DNA of 64,000 bases from Paenibacillus auburnensis (GCF_927798115.1 NZ_CAKMMG010000001.1:1426001-1490000), one strand, 5' to 3'. Positions 8,756 to 17,877 are shown, counted from the stretch's first letter. Made by a program: numbers and translations. Notes: generated from the letters alone by a model not told the origin.

Positions 8756-10330
8756 CTATTGATCTTTGCCTTCATACCGGAAACTGGAGAAATCGGCGTA
8801 GCTACCGGCGAATTGCCCCATGTCATGCGCTGCAATGCCGATGAAATTACCGGTAAACCCGCCGGAGAGGAAGCCGAGCTCCTGCTTCGAGTACAGAGCA
8901 ATCCACTCCGCTTCGTCACCGGTACGATAGTAGAATTGCCCGGCAGCGCCTTCAGCCGATACAGCCAGATGAACCGGCTTATCTCCGGTAAGCGGGATAG
9001 CTTCGGGTTCATAGCTGAAGCTGTCCGCAGCGCATTTCATCAGCCGCAGCACCCGGCCTTGCTCCTGCTCGTAGGTTACATAGGCATAGAGATAATTCTC
9101 GTCATTTAAGTACAGCATCAGTCCGGCCATCTGCAGATAATTGCCCGGCTGATACTCAAGCGTAGTCTCCGCGCGGAAATGAATATCACGCTGGCGGATT
9201 GCCAGGATATGATGCCTGAACAGGCTTTGCACCGACTCTCCTGCAGTGATCCGGAGATAACCGGGTCGCTCTTTCAACGAGCACCAGCTGTCGTCTGCGA
9301 GAATCCGCAGTGTATTCCATTCTTTCTTCAGCTGCGGACCGTCAAAGCTATCTTCAAATAACATGCTGCGGACCGGTCTATTTAGGGAATGTACTCCCTC
9401 CGGTGCCGGAATCTCCAGCTGCGGCTCATTACCGCCGGCACTTAGACGCAGCCAGCCCTCTTCGTCCCAATACACCTGCTGCAACGCAGTCTCACGCCCC
9501 AGAATGGCATATTTCCCGTCCACCGGACGGGTGCAGAGGTGAGCCATATACCACTGCCCGCCCGGCGTCTGCACCAGGCTGCCGTGCCCGGCACACTGCA
9601 GCGACAGTTCAGGATTATTCCGTGAGGTGAGCATCGGATTACGAGGATCTACTTCATAAGGGCCGGCAAGCTCCTTCGAACGGGCAACGGTTACCGCATG
9701 ACCTGAACCCGTTCCGCCTTCAGCGGTGATCAGGTAGTAGTAGCCGTTTCGCTTGTAAATATGCGGCGCCTCGGTCTTCTTCAGCGGTGTACAGTCGAAC
9801 AGCTTGAGCGGCTGGCCGATCAGCTTCTGCTCCGCAGGGTCATACTCCTGCATTACAATACCGCTGGATTTATTACCTTCCAGAATGCGGTAATCCCATA
9901 GTGCATTCAGCAGCCATTTGCGACCGTCTCGATCATGGAACAGGGAAGGATCGAAGCCGCTGCTGTTCAGATAGACCGGCTCCGACCACGGGCCCTCCAC
10001 AGATGGTGCCGTCATCAGATAATTGTGGCAGTCCTTGAACGGTCGTTTGGTACTTTTAACATCCGTATACAGCAGGTAGAACAGATTATCATGATAGCTG
10101 AGCTGCGGCGCCCAGATGCTGCCGTTCTTCGGATTCCCCTTCAGATCAACCTGTGAGGTCAGAATATCTGTACAATGTTCCCACTCTGCCAGATTGCCGG
10201 ACTGGTATACCCGGATTCCAGGCAGCCACTCAAACGATGAGACAGCGATATAATAGGTCTCCCCAACACGCAGGATACACGGGTCCGGATTAAATCCGGG
10301 CAAGACGGGATTTCTGATCATAGCAGTCAT
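8756..10330 (-). CDS. GH43 beta-xylosidase / alpha-L-arabinofuranosidase, cytoplasmic
   Basis: A 524-residue glycoside hydrolase family 43 enzyme of the two-domain type. The five-bladed propeller holds the catalytic base in NPVLPGFNPDPC (Asp16), the pKa-modulating Asp in GFDPSLF (Asp127) and the acid Glu in KTEAPHIY (Glu187). From about residue 325 a beta-sandwich domain follows (SFDGPQLKKEWNTLR), as in xylan 1,4-beta-xylosidases. No signal peptide, so it acts on imported oligosaccharides. It closes the pectin operon after a 283-base gap. In this context the likely substrates are xylose or arabinose side branches of pectin such as xylogalacturonan (inference). Confidence 0.9.
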   Translation of the reverse strand: MTAMIRNPVLPGFNPDPCILRVGETYYIAVSSFEWLPGIRVYQSGNLAEWEHCTDILTSQVDLKGNPKNGSIWAPQLSYHDNLFYLLYTDVKSTKRPFKDCHNYLMTAPSVEGPWSEPVYLNSSGFDPSLFHDRDGRKWLLNALWDYRILEGNKSSGIVMQEYDPAEQKLIGQPLKLFDCTPLKKTEAPHIYKRNGYYYLITAEGGTGSGHAVTVARSKELAGPYEVDPRNPMLTSRNNPELSLQCAGHGSLVQTPGGQWYMAHLCTRPVDGKYAILGRETALQQVYWDEEGWLRLSAGGNEPQLEIPAPEGVHSLNRPVRSMLFEDSFDGPQLKKEWNTLRILADDSWCSLKERPGYLRITAGESVQSLFRHHILAIRQRDIHFRAETTLEYQPGNYLQMAGLMLYLNDENYLYAYVTYEQEQGRVLRLMKCAADSFSYEPEAIPLTGDKPVHLAVSAEGAAGQFYYRTGDEAEWIALYSKQELGFLSGGFTGNFIGIAAHDMGQFAGSYADFSSFRYEGKDQ

Positions 10331-10613
10331 TCAACTGGCCACCCTTCTAAATTTTTTGTGCGTATGGTGAACGATCTAAGTGGAATTTCTCCACTTCATT
10401 ATCTCTCAAGCACCAGCATCAAGGGGTTAGTTGGAAAATCTCCGCTTAAATGTTCCGCTTTCACTTCCAGATCCGGATTTGGATCAAAATAAATGGAGAA
10501 AATCCATTTAAACCGTAAATATCAGGATAAATGCTGAAATTAGGTGGACGAAATCAAACTATATGATTGGGGCTTCAACAGGTCCCACCACATTCAAGGC
10601 TTCACCAGCTTCC
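10331..10613. repeat. Gene-free gap with three related 19-bp palindromes
   Basis: This 283-base gap inside the pectin operon holds three copies of an RRTGGA-N5-TCCRYTT-like palindrome: 10378-10396 (AAGTGGA/TCCACTT, perfect), 10429-10447 (AGTTGGA/TCCGCTT, imperfect) and 10491-10509 (AAATGGA/TCCATTT, perfect). The loops are 5 bases and the variants differ at paired positions, so pairing is partly kept. They look like a short dispersed palindromic repeat or an mRNA-processing/attenuation region. No ORF is credible here. Confidence 0.6.
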
Positions 10614-11543
10614 TTAAAGATGAGCCGCCAAAAAAGACTGCCAGGCCACACGCATTTCCAGTGTCTCCATATGGCCTCCGGTAGCCGTAACATTCTGCCA
10701 ATGCTCTGGATGCCCGGACTTCCGGTAAGCTTCGGCTAGGCCGTCCGCAAGCAGGCTGACCCCCTCGGCCGGACACATCCGGTCGCTCCTGCCGTTCAAG
10801 CTCATCCGCGCCCGCGGAACAATCCGCTGCTGAATGTCCAGGGTCGTATAATACTTAAGTAATCCGGGCACGTAGGAGTAGAAGCCGTGATGATCCAGTC
10901 CGCGTTTAGTAATCAAAGTCTGGGCATCTACCTGCCCGCAGATATCCACCGTTACCTTGATCCGTTCATCCAGTGCAGCCAGCCACCAGGCCATAAGGCC
11001 GCCCATGGACATGCCGACCGTTCCGATTCTGGAAGCATCGACATCGGCGCGGGAACACATATAATCCAGCATCCGGCGGTTGTCATAGAGCATCATGCCC
11101 CACAGGACCTTCCCCTGCCAGAGCATTTCCTTCACCAGCTCGCTTTCACTCTTGCCGCCGCGCTCATTGAAGCCCCACATGTCAATGCAGCAGACCGCGT
11201 ATCCCCTATCCGTAAGCGTCTTGGCGAACGAAGGCTGCTGCAGATAAGGGCTGCTGCGGATTAATTCCTTGCGGCCATTCGTGTAATCCCCGCCATGCGA
11301 GTGATTGAACAGCACAAGCGGAAAGGGGCCATCCCCTGCAAGCGGCTTCGCAACAGAAGCCGGTACCCGCTCTATGCCATTCAAATCGAGCAGCAGGGAT
11401 TCCAGGCGGTAGCCTTCATGAACCTCCTGCTTCAGCAGCACCGCTTCAACCGGTCCAGGCCCAGACTCAGGCAGATCACCAAGCAGAGCTTCTAAGGGTA
11501 CTTTTTCACCAGACATATAAGCCACCATCCTATCCTTATACAT
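10614..11543 (-). CDS. Alpha/beta hydrolase (dienelactone hydrolase/acetyl-esterase-like)
   Basis: A 309-residue cytoplasmic hydrolase. The nucleophile elbow is GTVGMSMGGLMAWW (Ser in GMSMGG, about residue 182), with FNHSHGGDY as the oxyanion segment and TGGHMETLEM carrying the probable catalytic His. Within a pectin operon the likely job is removing acetyl or other acyl groups from imported oligosaccharides (inference). The start is uncertain: ATG 11543 overlaps the GH28 stop by eight bases (translational coupling) but has a weak ribosome site; ATG 11516, after GGATGGTGG, is an alternative that would drop nine residues. Confidence 0.8.
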   Translation of the reverse strand: MYKDRMVAYMSGEKVPLEALLGDLPESGPGPVEAVLLKQEVHEGYRLESLLLDLNGIERVPASVAKPLAGDGPFPLVLFNHSHGGDYTNGRKELIRSSPYLQQPSFAKTLTDRGYAVCCIDMWGFNERGGKSESELVKEMLWQGKVLWGMMLYDNRRMLDYMCSRADVDASRIGTVGMSMGGLMAWWLAALDERIKVTVDICGQVDAQTLITKRGLDHHGFYSYVPGLLKYYTTLDIQQRIVPRARMSLNGRSDRMCPAEGVSLLADGLAEAYRKSGHPEHWQNVTATGGHMETLEMRVAWQSFLAAHL

Positions 11544-12894
11544 TCAGATCAGCCGAGGAGAGTGTTACCCGTTCCACCAGGTGCTCCGGCTTGCGTGTAT
11601 TCCGGGACTGGCAGTGAATAAGCTCCACCTCGTCCCCGTTCTCAATATAAAAAGCCGGGCCTTCATGATTCTCTACCGTAACCTGTTGAAACCTCACATC
11701 CCGCACATTGCCGAGGTAAAAGCCGCGGTTCTTCATACTCTCCATGCCGGTCATCATATCCGGGTGACCCGGCACCGCGTTCTCCGCCATGGAAATGTCC
11801 ACGTTGCTGAAAGTAATCTCGGAGACATACTGCTCTGCCAGGCCGTACAAAAAGCCGGCAGAAGCGTGTACGTTCCGTGCCGTAATATTGGCAAAATGTA
11901 TCCTCCGGAAGCAAGGTGTCTCTTCGGTGACCGGGTACGGGTTCTTATCCCAGACGTACTTCTCTTTGCCGCGAGGCCCGCAGAAATAATACAGATTCAT
12001 CGTAAACGGACAGAGTACTTGGTCCATCACAATATTGGAGATACGTATGTCTTCGATGATCCCTCCCCGGCCACGCCGGGACTTCATGCGGATGCCGCGG
12101 TCGGTCTCTTTGAAGATGCAGTTGCTGATCACAACATTGCGGATATCTCCGCTCATCTCGCTGCCAAGCACCACACCGCCATGTCCGTGGGCCATGGTGC
12201 AGTTCGTAATCGTAATATTTTCACAGGGAATTCGTTCCGCTGTATCCTCGGTTCCGGCCTTAATGGCAATGCAGTCATCCCCGACGTCAATGCTGCAGTT
12301 GCTGATACGCACACCCGAGCAGGACTCCGGATTGATGCCGTCTGTGTTCGGAGAATCAGCCGGATTCAGGATCGAAACATTGTCGACCGTAATATTACTG
12401 CACTCTATAGGATTAACCGTCCAGCTGGGCGAGTTCTGCAGGGAAACATCTTGGATGGTTACCCGTGAACAGCGGTCGAAGCTGATCAGCTTGGGACGCG
12501 GGTATTCCAGCTCCTGGCGGCGGTTCCGGAACACATCCCACCATGGCCCGCCGTTACCTTCAAGCGTTCCGCTGCCGGTGATAGAGATATTGACGAGGTC
12601 TCTGCCATAAATACAGGAAGCATAGACCTGCTGCCTCACACCTTCCCATCTGGACTCTACAACCGGATAATCAGCCGGATCGGTACTGAAAGAGAGGATC
12701 GCGCCGGGACTTAAGTTCAGCTCAATATTGCTCTCCAGCAGAATCGCGCCGCTCAGATACCGCCCTGCCGGAATATACACGGTCCCGCCTCCGGCTAGGC
12801 TTGCCGCTGTAATTGCCTCTCGAATGGCTGACGTTGCCGGTATTCCGCTGTCCCGCTGCGCTCCAAAGTCAACAATATTATATACCTGCTGCAT
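11536..12894 (-). CDS. GH28 polygalacturonase-family glycosidase, cytoplasmic
   Basis: A 452-residue right-handed beta-helix enzyme that hydrolyses alpha-1,4 galacturonic-acid linkages. All GH28 signatures are present in order: SPNTDGINPES (Asp), GDDCIAIKAG (Asp-Asp), HGHGG (His) and GIRMKSRRGRGG (the RIK motif as RMK). N-terminus MQQVYNIVDFGAQRDSGIPATSAIREAI is the usual cap. There is no signal peptide, so it is probably an intracellular exo-type enzyme on oligogalacturonides or rhamnogalacturonan fragments. It overlaps GH105 by 17 bases; AGGGAGG precedes the ATG. Confidence 0.95.
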   Translation of the reverse strand: MQQVYNIVDFGAQRDSGIPATSAIREAITAASLAGGGTVYIPAGRYLSGAILLESNIELNLSPGAILSFSTDPADYPVVESRWEGVRQQVYASCIYGRDLVNISITGSGTLEGNGGPWWDVFRNRRQELEYPRPKLISFDRCSRVTIQDVSLQNSPSWTVNPIECSNITVDNVSILNPADSPNTDGINPESCSGVRISNCSIDVGDDCIAIKAGTEDTAERIPCENITITNCTMAHGHGGVVLGSEMSGDIRNVVISNCIFKETDRGIRMKSRRGRGGIIEDIRISNIVMDQVLCPFTMNLYYFCGPRGKEKYVWDKNPYPVTEETPCFRRIHFANITARNVHASAGFLYGLAEQYVSEITFSNVDISMAENAVPGHPDMMTGMESMKNRGFYLGNVRDVRFQQVTVENHEGPAFYIENGDEVELIHCQSRNTRKPEHLVERVTLSSADLNV

Positions 12895-14035
12895 GTGATC
12901 CTCCCTTTTCCGCAGTGAGCTGCCCTGCTCTTAAATGTTCATACTCACCGCATGCCTGCAGAAACGCCCCCAGCCCCTTTTGGTCATTGGTAATAATCGG
13001 CTCACTGATATAGTAGGCATAAGTTCCGTCCCGTTTATCGGCACCGCCCAGCCCGGCGACCTGGCAGTTTTTGTTCAGGTTAACCCAGCCTTCCTTGGTC
13101 TCCAGTACAAACTCCGTAATAAGTCCTTCATAAGCACGGTCCAGTACAACGTTCCAGCCCGCATCCAGGAGGCCTAAACGGATACCTTTGCCGATTGCAT
13201 ACACGATCATGCTGGAAGCCGATGCTTCCAGGTAGTTGCCTTTACGCTCTCCGAGATTGACGACCTGATACCACACACCGGCTTCGGCATCCTGGAATTT
13301 CTCCAGTGCAGTTAAAGTATCCCGCAGAATGCGTACTAGTTCAGCATAGTCTGCATGGTCCTCCGGCAGCATCTCCAGCACATCCACCAGCGCCATCAGG
13401 TACCACCCCATCGAGCGGCCCCAGAAATTCGCTGACAGGCCCGTCTCCGGATTGCACCACGGCTGCACCTTCTGTTCATCCCAGGCATGAAACAGCAGCC
13501 CGGTTGCATGATCTTTGGTATGCTTTTCGCACACAATGAACTGCTTCGTTACATCCGTAAGCGACCCGCCCTCTTCAAAAGCCAGCAGATACTGCAAATA
13601 GAACGGAGAGCCCATATATAAACCGTCCAGCCAAATCTGATACGGATAGATGCTCTTATGCCAGAACGCCCCCTCGCTTGTCCGGGGATGAGTGCGGAGC
13701 TGCTCCCGCAGGGAATCTGCCGCAAGCCTGTATTTCTCAAGGCTCGTCTCCGCATACAGGGTGAACAGCAATTTGCCGTTATTGATATGGTCGATATTGT
13801 ATTCGTCCTGGCGGTATCCGCGGATGCTGCCGTCCTCCTGAATGAAGTAATTCATATTGTCAGCGATATAGTCGAAGTATTTACGGTCGCCTGTCTGCTT
13901 CCACAGCAGCTCAAACCCTTTCAAGACCACTCCGTAATCATATGACCATTTCCCGTTGTAGCCTTTATCCTGATACAGCCTCGGCAGACGCTCCATGATC
14001 GACTCCGCCGTTCTGACAGCCCACTGCTTCCCCAT
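12878..14035 (-). CDS. GH105 unsaturated rhamnogalacturonyl/galacturonyl hydrolase
   Basis: A 385-residue (alpha/alpha)6-barrel enzyme that removes the 4,5-unsaturated uronic acid left at oligosaccharide ends by pectate or rhamnogalacturonan lyases. Recognised by the YteR/YesR-like order KWSYDYGVVLKG, DHINNGKLLF, WLDGLYMGSPF (catalytic Asp), FWGRSMGWYLMALVDVLE and the C-terminal GGADKRDGTYAYYISEP. AGGAGG lies 8 bases before ATG 14035. Presence of this enzyme implies that lyases, not seen in this window, act outside the cell. Confidence 0.93.
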   Translation of the reverse strand: MGKQWAVRTAESIMERLPRLYQDKGYNGKWSYDYGVVLKGFELLWKQTGDRKYFDYIADNMNYFIQEDGSIRGYRQDEYNIDHINNGKLLFTLYAETSLEKYRLAADSLREQLRTHPRTSEGAFWHKSIYPYQIWLDGLYMGSPFYLQYLLAFEEGGSLTDVTKQFIVCEKHTKDHATGLLFHAWDEQKVQPWCNPETGLSANFWGRSMGWYLMALVDVLEMLPEDHADYAELVRILRDTLTALEKFQDAEAGVWYQVVNLGERKGNYLEASASSMIVYAIGKGIRLGLLDAGWNVVLDRAYEGLITEFVLETKEGWVNLNKNCQVAGLGGADKRDGTYAYYISEPIITNDQKGLGAFLQACGEYEHLRAGQLTAEKGGSHAAGI

Positions 14036-14073
14036 CTGCTAACCTCCTAAATATAGTGAAAATAGTAAAATCC

Positions 14074-15000
14074 TCAGCGCGTCCAGTCCGTATCTCCGCC
14101 AAAAACAGCCTCCAGCGTGAACCGCCCGGCCTCATGCTCCTGCAGCTGCTTAGACCAGGAGACACGGACATCCGTGTCCGCACCGGGTCCGTCATTGCCA
14201 TACTCGGCATAATGTACCGTATGATTCACACTGGGCTTGCCCCAGTCGTCCCAGCCCTCACGGCGGATATGCCCGCCCATCCGGCAATCCAAAAACACCG
14301 TCCGGGCATAGTCGCGCCATGGTCTTCCCAGATACACACTATTTGCAGCCGCATCACTGACCAGCCGGCAACGGTGAAATACAAAACCCGCCTCTTTATC
14401 CGCTGGCGTAGCGGCTGCGGTTATATAGCCGTTGACTTCCTTTTGCACATTCAGACTGATGATTTCACATTCCTCAAAATACGCCGTTGCCGAGCCAAAA
14501 ATAAAATCAATATCACCGGCAATCCGGCAATGCTCAAAATAATTACGTCCGCTTCTGTTCTGCTTCTCTTCCTTCGGCTTCGCCAGATACAGCGTATCCT
14601 GGGCCGCCAGGAACGAACAATTCTTAAACACTGCTTTGTCGGCATCGACATAAAGCGCCACCGCCTGGCCTACCTTGGCACTCTCCCCGGCTGTATTCTC
14701 AAAAATTATATTTTCCACCCGGATGTTGTCACCGGTAATGTAAGTGCTGCATGAGGCAAAGGTGCCCATCGGCACTCCGTCACTGCCCGGCTTCGTCGCA
14801 TAATCGTCATACACCAGTCTAACCTCACCTACACCATACAGCCGCAAGTCCGGTTTAGGAATCCGGAGCTTCTCCTTATACACTCCCGATTCAATGAACA
14901 GAACCGTTTCCTCCGCAGCCCCCTCCGGGATGCTGTCAATTGCAGCTTGAACAGAGGTGAAGTCTCCTCCGCCACTTTTACTGACCCATATCGTTCTCAT
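14074..15000 (-). CDS. CE8 pectinesterase without a signal peptide
   Basis: A 308-residue beta-helix carbohydrate esterase family 8 enzyme that removes methyl esters from galacturonate. Motifs: GQAVAL, AAQDTLY (Gln-Asp, near 131), DFIFGSA (nucleophile Asp, near 161) and LGRPWRDYARTVF (Arg and Trp, near 222). ATG 15000 was preferred over ATG 15027 because GGAGG lies between them and the protein then begins MRTIWVSKSGGGDFTSVQAAID, the usual CE8 start. Unlike most CE8 enzymes it lacks an export signal, so methyl-esterified oligomers must be imported first. Confidence 0.93.
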   Translation of the reverse strand: MRTIWVSKSGGGDFTSVQAAIDSIPEGAAEETVLFIESGVYKEKLRIPKPDLRLYGVGEVRLVYDDYATKPGSDGVPMGTFASCSTYITGDNIRVENIIFENTAGESAKVGQAVALYVDADKAVFKNCSFLAAQDTLYLAKPKEEKQNRSGRNYFEHCRIAGDIDFIFGSATAYFEECEIISLNVQKEVNGYITAAATPADKEAGFVFHRCRLVSDAAANSVYLGRPWRDYARTVFLDCRMGGHIRREGWDDWGKPSVNHTVHYAEYGNDGPGADTDVRVSWSKQLQEHEAGRFTLEAVFGGDTDWTR

Positions 15001-15040
15001 CTCATCACTTCGCCTCCAGGCACACATACCGCTTTTCCGT

Positions 15041-15068
15041 CAAAACGAACCCACCTGAGAAGGGTGGG
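15041..15068 (-). terminator. Weak hairpin between binding protein and pectinesterase genes
   Basis: Leftward stem CCCACC/GGTGGG (15050-15068) followed by TTCGTTTTG. It probably lets the transporter genes be transcribed more than the enzyme genes rather than ending all transcription (inference). Confidence 0.55.
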
Positions 15069-15090
15069 CCCGCCTGTACAAACGTAATGC

Positions 15091-16593
15091 TTACTTCTGG
15101 GTCAGCTTATAGGCCGCTTCGTACTCTTCCGTAATTTTGGTACCACCCGAATCCTTCCAGGTCTGTACCGCCTTCTTGAAGTCCGCTTCGTTCGCTTGTC
15201 CCATAATGTATTTGAACGTTGCATCAGTGATGATCTTCGCCAGCTCGGTTCCTTGTTCATTGTTCGTGGCTGAGTCCAGCGGAACGGTAGGATCAAGAAC
15301 GGCAAACTTGTCATTTTCGCGGATCAGCTCATTTGCCAGCTGCTTCTCAGGGTTGGCATCCTTAAGCGTATATGCAATTTCGCTTGGTCTGCTGGAGGAG
15401 AAAGGCTGAACATCGGCCTGCCATAGCTCGGTATTCAGAACCTTATAAGCGCCGTTCTCATCATATTCATAGTGCGTGCCTTCAATACCGCCGGTCATCA
15501 GCATAAATGCCTCTTCATCGATCAGGTCATTGACGAATTGCAGCAGCCGTTTCAGCTCCGCTTCGGTTTTGACTTCCGATTTCGGGAATGCCATCAGACC
15601 TCCGACCCCGCTGCCTTCTGACCAGATGTGATACTGTCCGTCACCGTTTGATATTTTGTTAACCGGCACGAGTTCAAGACCTTCCTGCAGATCCTGCGCC
15701 AGCGTTCTCAGGCTGGAGATATCGACCATACCGGTGTAAATCCCGGTTTTGCCCTGGGCGAACTGCTGCTGCTGGTCGGTTTTGGCGGTAACAGCAAAGT
15801 CCTGGGCCAAGTATCCGTTTTCATATAGCTTTTTGGAAAAATTCATCGTATCCATATATTCCTGAGTATCAAATTCCGGTGTGAACTTGCCGCTGTCATC
15901 CACTTTCCAGCCGTTCGGTGTGCCGAAGTAGGAACTGAGCGTTTTGAAGCTGCTGTATCTCAGGTCAGATCTGTCGCCGAAGCCGGTCGTATCGTCAATG
16001 CCGTTACCGTCCGGGTCATCCTCTGTGAAGGCACGGGCAATTTCATATACCTCATCCAGCGTGGTCGGGACCGGCAGCCCCAGCTTATCCAGCCAGTCTT
16101 TGCGGAAAATGAAGCCGGAGCGCGCCAGATTCTTCTGGAATGGAACCCCGTACAGCACCCCTTCGATAGAAGCCGCAGCCCGGATTTCCGGAGCGATTTT
16201 GGCCAGATTGTCGTAGTCGTCGATATAAGGGCCGACATCCCAGAACAAACCCGATTTCAGGGAGCTTCTCACCGAGGAGTTCGTCATCATGGTCAAGGTT
16301 ACGATATCGGCAAGCTCGCCGGAAGCCAGCGCTGTAGTGATCCGCTCTTCCTTGGACGCGTCGGGCACCCAGTTGAAGGTGAGCTTCGTATTGGTGTATT
16401 CCTCAAGCAGCTTCTTAATAGTGTCTGTAGGAGGTGAAGCCGTGTGCAGGATATTCAGCCAGGTTATCTCCAGGGGCTTAGATTCATCCGCTACAGCAGC
16501 ATTCTTAGCCGTTTCTTTATCTCCGCCACATCCCGATAACACTGTGGTAAGTAAGGTAACACTTGCAAGTAGACTGACCCATCTTTTTGTCAT
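15091..16593 (-). CDS. ABC-importer substrate-binding lipoprotein (LplA-like)
   Basis: A 500-residue extracellular solute-binding protein. A lipoprotein signal peptide ends in the lipobox LSGC (Cys22), followed by GGDKETAKN. The body (ITWLNILHTASPPTDTIKKLL..., DIVTL, KDWLDKLGLPVPTTLDE, GFGDRSD) fits the large family-1 binding proteins that serve LplB/LplC-type permeases for oligosaccharides. It lies 43 bases after permease 1 and upstream of the pectin enzymes, so the ligand is probably a galacturonate-containing oligosaccharide (inference). AAAGGAG precedes the ATG. Confidence 0.93.
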   Translation of the reverse strand: MTKRWVSLLASVTLLTTVLSGCGGDKETAKNAAVADESKPLEITWLNILHTASPPTDTIKKLLEEYTNTKLTFNWVPDASKEERITTALASGELADIVTLTMMTNSSVRSSLKSGLFWDVGPYIDDYDNLAKIAPEIRAAASIEGVLYGVPFQKNLARSGFIFRKDWLDKLGLPVPTTLDEVYEIARAFTEDDPDGNGIDDTTGFGDRSDLRYSSFKTLSSYFGTPNGWKVDDSGKFTPEFDTQEYMDTMNFSKKLYENGYLAQDFAVTAKTDQQQQFAQGKTGIYTGMVDISSLRTLAQDLQEGLELVPVNKISNGDGQYHIWSEGSGVGGLMAFPKSEVKTEAELKRLLQFVNDLIDEEAFMLMTGGIEGTHYEYDENGAYKVLNTELWQADVQPFSSSRPSEIAYTLKDANPEKQLANELIRENDKFAVLDPTVPLDSATNNEQGTELAKIITDATFKYIMGQANEADFKKAVQTWKDSGGTKITEEYEAAYKLTQK

Positions 16594-16636
16594 AACACTT
16601 CTCCTTTGAATAAGTTAGTAGATTCGTAGACACTGC

Positions 16637-17596
16637 CTAATATACGCCATCTTCGCCCATCTTCTTAGCCAGCCTGTTGGAGGCCATAACCAGGATGAGA
16701 CCGACCACACCTTTGAACAGCCCTACCGTGGTGCTGAAGCTTAATTGTCCGTTCTTCAAGCCCGCCGTATAAATGTAGGTGTCAAAAATTTCGGCTACTT
16801 CGCGGTTAAGCGAGTTGAGCAGCAGATACATATGTTCAAAGCCAAGATCCAGCGTGCTGCCGATTTTGAGAATCAGCAGGGTAATGATGACTGGACGGAT
16901 GGCCGGCAGTGTCACATGCCATGTTTTGCGCAGACGGGCAGCGCCGTCCATTTCCGCAGCTTCATATAGCTGAGGGTCAACTACGGTAATGGCAGCCAGA
17001 TAAATGATGGTGGACCAGCCGAGCTCTTTCCAGATGATCTGCCCGATATAGATCGTGCGCAGCCATTCCGGTGAGGTCAGGAAGCTGATTTTTTTGCCGC
17101 CGAGACTGGCGATTAATTCATTAATGACGCCGCCGTCCACAGTCAGGAATACATAGGTAATCGAAACGATGATAACCCATGACATGAAGTGGGGGATGTA
17201 GACAATCGTCTGAATCCAGTTTTTCAGGTGGCGGTTCCTAAGCTCATTCAACATTAACGCCACGATAATCGGCAGCGGGAAGAAAAGCACAATGTTCATA
17301 GCGAACAATATCAGTGTGTTGCGCAGCAGCATCATAAAGGTAGGTTCGGTGAACAGCCGGATGAAATGCTTGAACCCGACCCAATCGCTGCCCGTGATTC
17401 CGAGGAACGGCTGATAATCCTGAAACGCAATCACCAGCCCACCCATGGGCATGTACTTAAATACGATGAAATACAGCAGCCCGGGCAATATCATCAGATA
17501 TAAGAGCTTGTATTTCTTTACTGCAGTCAGGACCGCTGCGCTTTTCCTCTTTTCCAGGTGCAGATTTGCTGGTGCGGTGATACTTGAAACTTTCAC
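16637..17596 (-). CDS. ABC-transporter permease 1 (LplB-like)
   Basis: A 319-residue inner-membrane permease with six predicted helices starting with LLYLMILPGLLYFIVFKYMPMGG and the EAA loop YEAAEMDGAARLRKTWHVTLP that contacts the shared ATPase. The start is GTG at 17596, seven bases after AAGGAGG. It heads the leftward transcript. The partner permease is divergent rather than downstream, which is unusual for this family. No dedicated ATPase gene is present; these importers typically borrow an MsmX-type ATPase encoded elsewhere. Confidence 0.94.
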   Translation of the reverse strand: MKVSSITAPANLHLEKRKSAAVLTAVKKYKLLYLMILPGLLYFIVFKYMPMGGLVIAFQDYQPFLGITGSDWVGFKHFIRLFTEPTFMMLLRNTLILFAMNIVLFFPLPIIVALMLNELRNRHLKNWIQTIVYIPHFMSWVIIVSITYVFLTVDGGVINELIASLGGKKISFLTSPEWLRTIYIGQIIWKELGWSTIIYLAAITVVDPQLYEAAEMDGAARLRKTWHVTLPAIRPVIITLLILKIGSTLDLGFEHMYLLLNSLNREVAEIFDTYIYTAGLKNGQLSFSTTVGLFKGVVGLILVMASNRLAKKMGEDGVY

Positions 17597-17877
17597 TTGT
17601 CAGCCTCCTTTGGTCATTCGGGGATTACGTCCTCTAGACTAAGGAATTCCAGAGATTACGTATATAATCATTATGTGATTAACATGTCCCGGACCCTTTT
17701 GGCTGCAGTGTTTGCGCTTTCTTGACCTCCTGTGATGATTACAGCCGAAGATAATGATTATGTGCTGATTCAGGCCTTTTCCAGGTCTGCACAGTGAACA
17801 CCTCATGCCCGGATTATATACGTAATTTGGCCCTCTTGTTACGATTGAGAGGTAACCGATTACGAGGAGGATATGAA
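17597..17877. promoter_or_regulatory. Divergent control region between the two permease genes
   Basis: A 281-base region with a perfect 15-bp inverted repeat (ATTACGTATATAATC at 17655-17669; complement at 17812-17826). The box GATTACG recurs at 17623-17629, 17654-17660 and 17858-17864 and in reverse (as AATTACG) at 17821-17827. A second pair, TCATTATGTGATT and TGATTATGTGCTGATT, lies near 17668-17680 and 17756-17770. Symmetry about the centre suggests paired operators for one regulator, most simply the AraC-type protein encoded at 18898-21144 (inference). Confidence 0.6.
17709..17723. promoter_or_regulatory. Candidate CcpA cre site between divergent permeases
   Basis: TGTTTGCGCTTTCTT; on the minus strand AAGAAAGCGCAAACA matches the cre consensus WTGNAANCGNWNNCW at all but one position (T to A at position 2). 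It lies near the centre of the divergent region, where it could repress both directions under good carbon supply. By sequence match only. Confidence 0.55.

Noticed and set aside
11581-12468. 295-residue rightward ORF over the GH28 gene
   Set aside because: Antisense to a gene with all GH28 motifs; composition is the usual high-GC antisense artefact.
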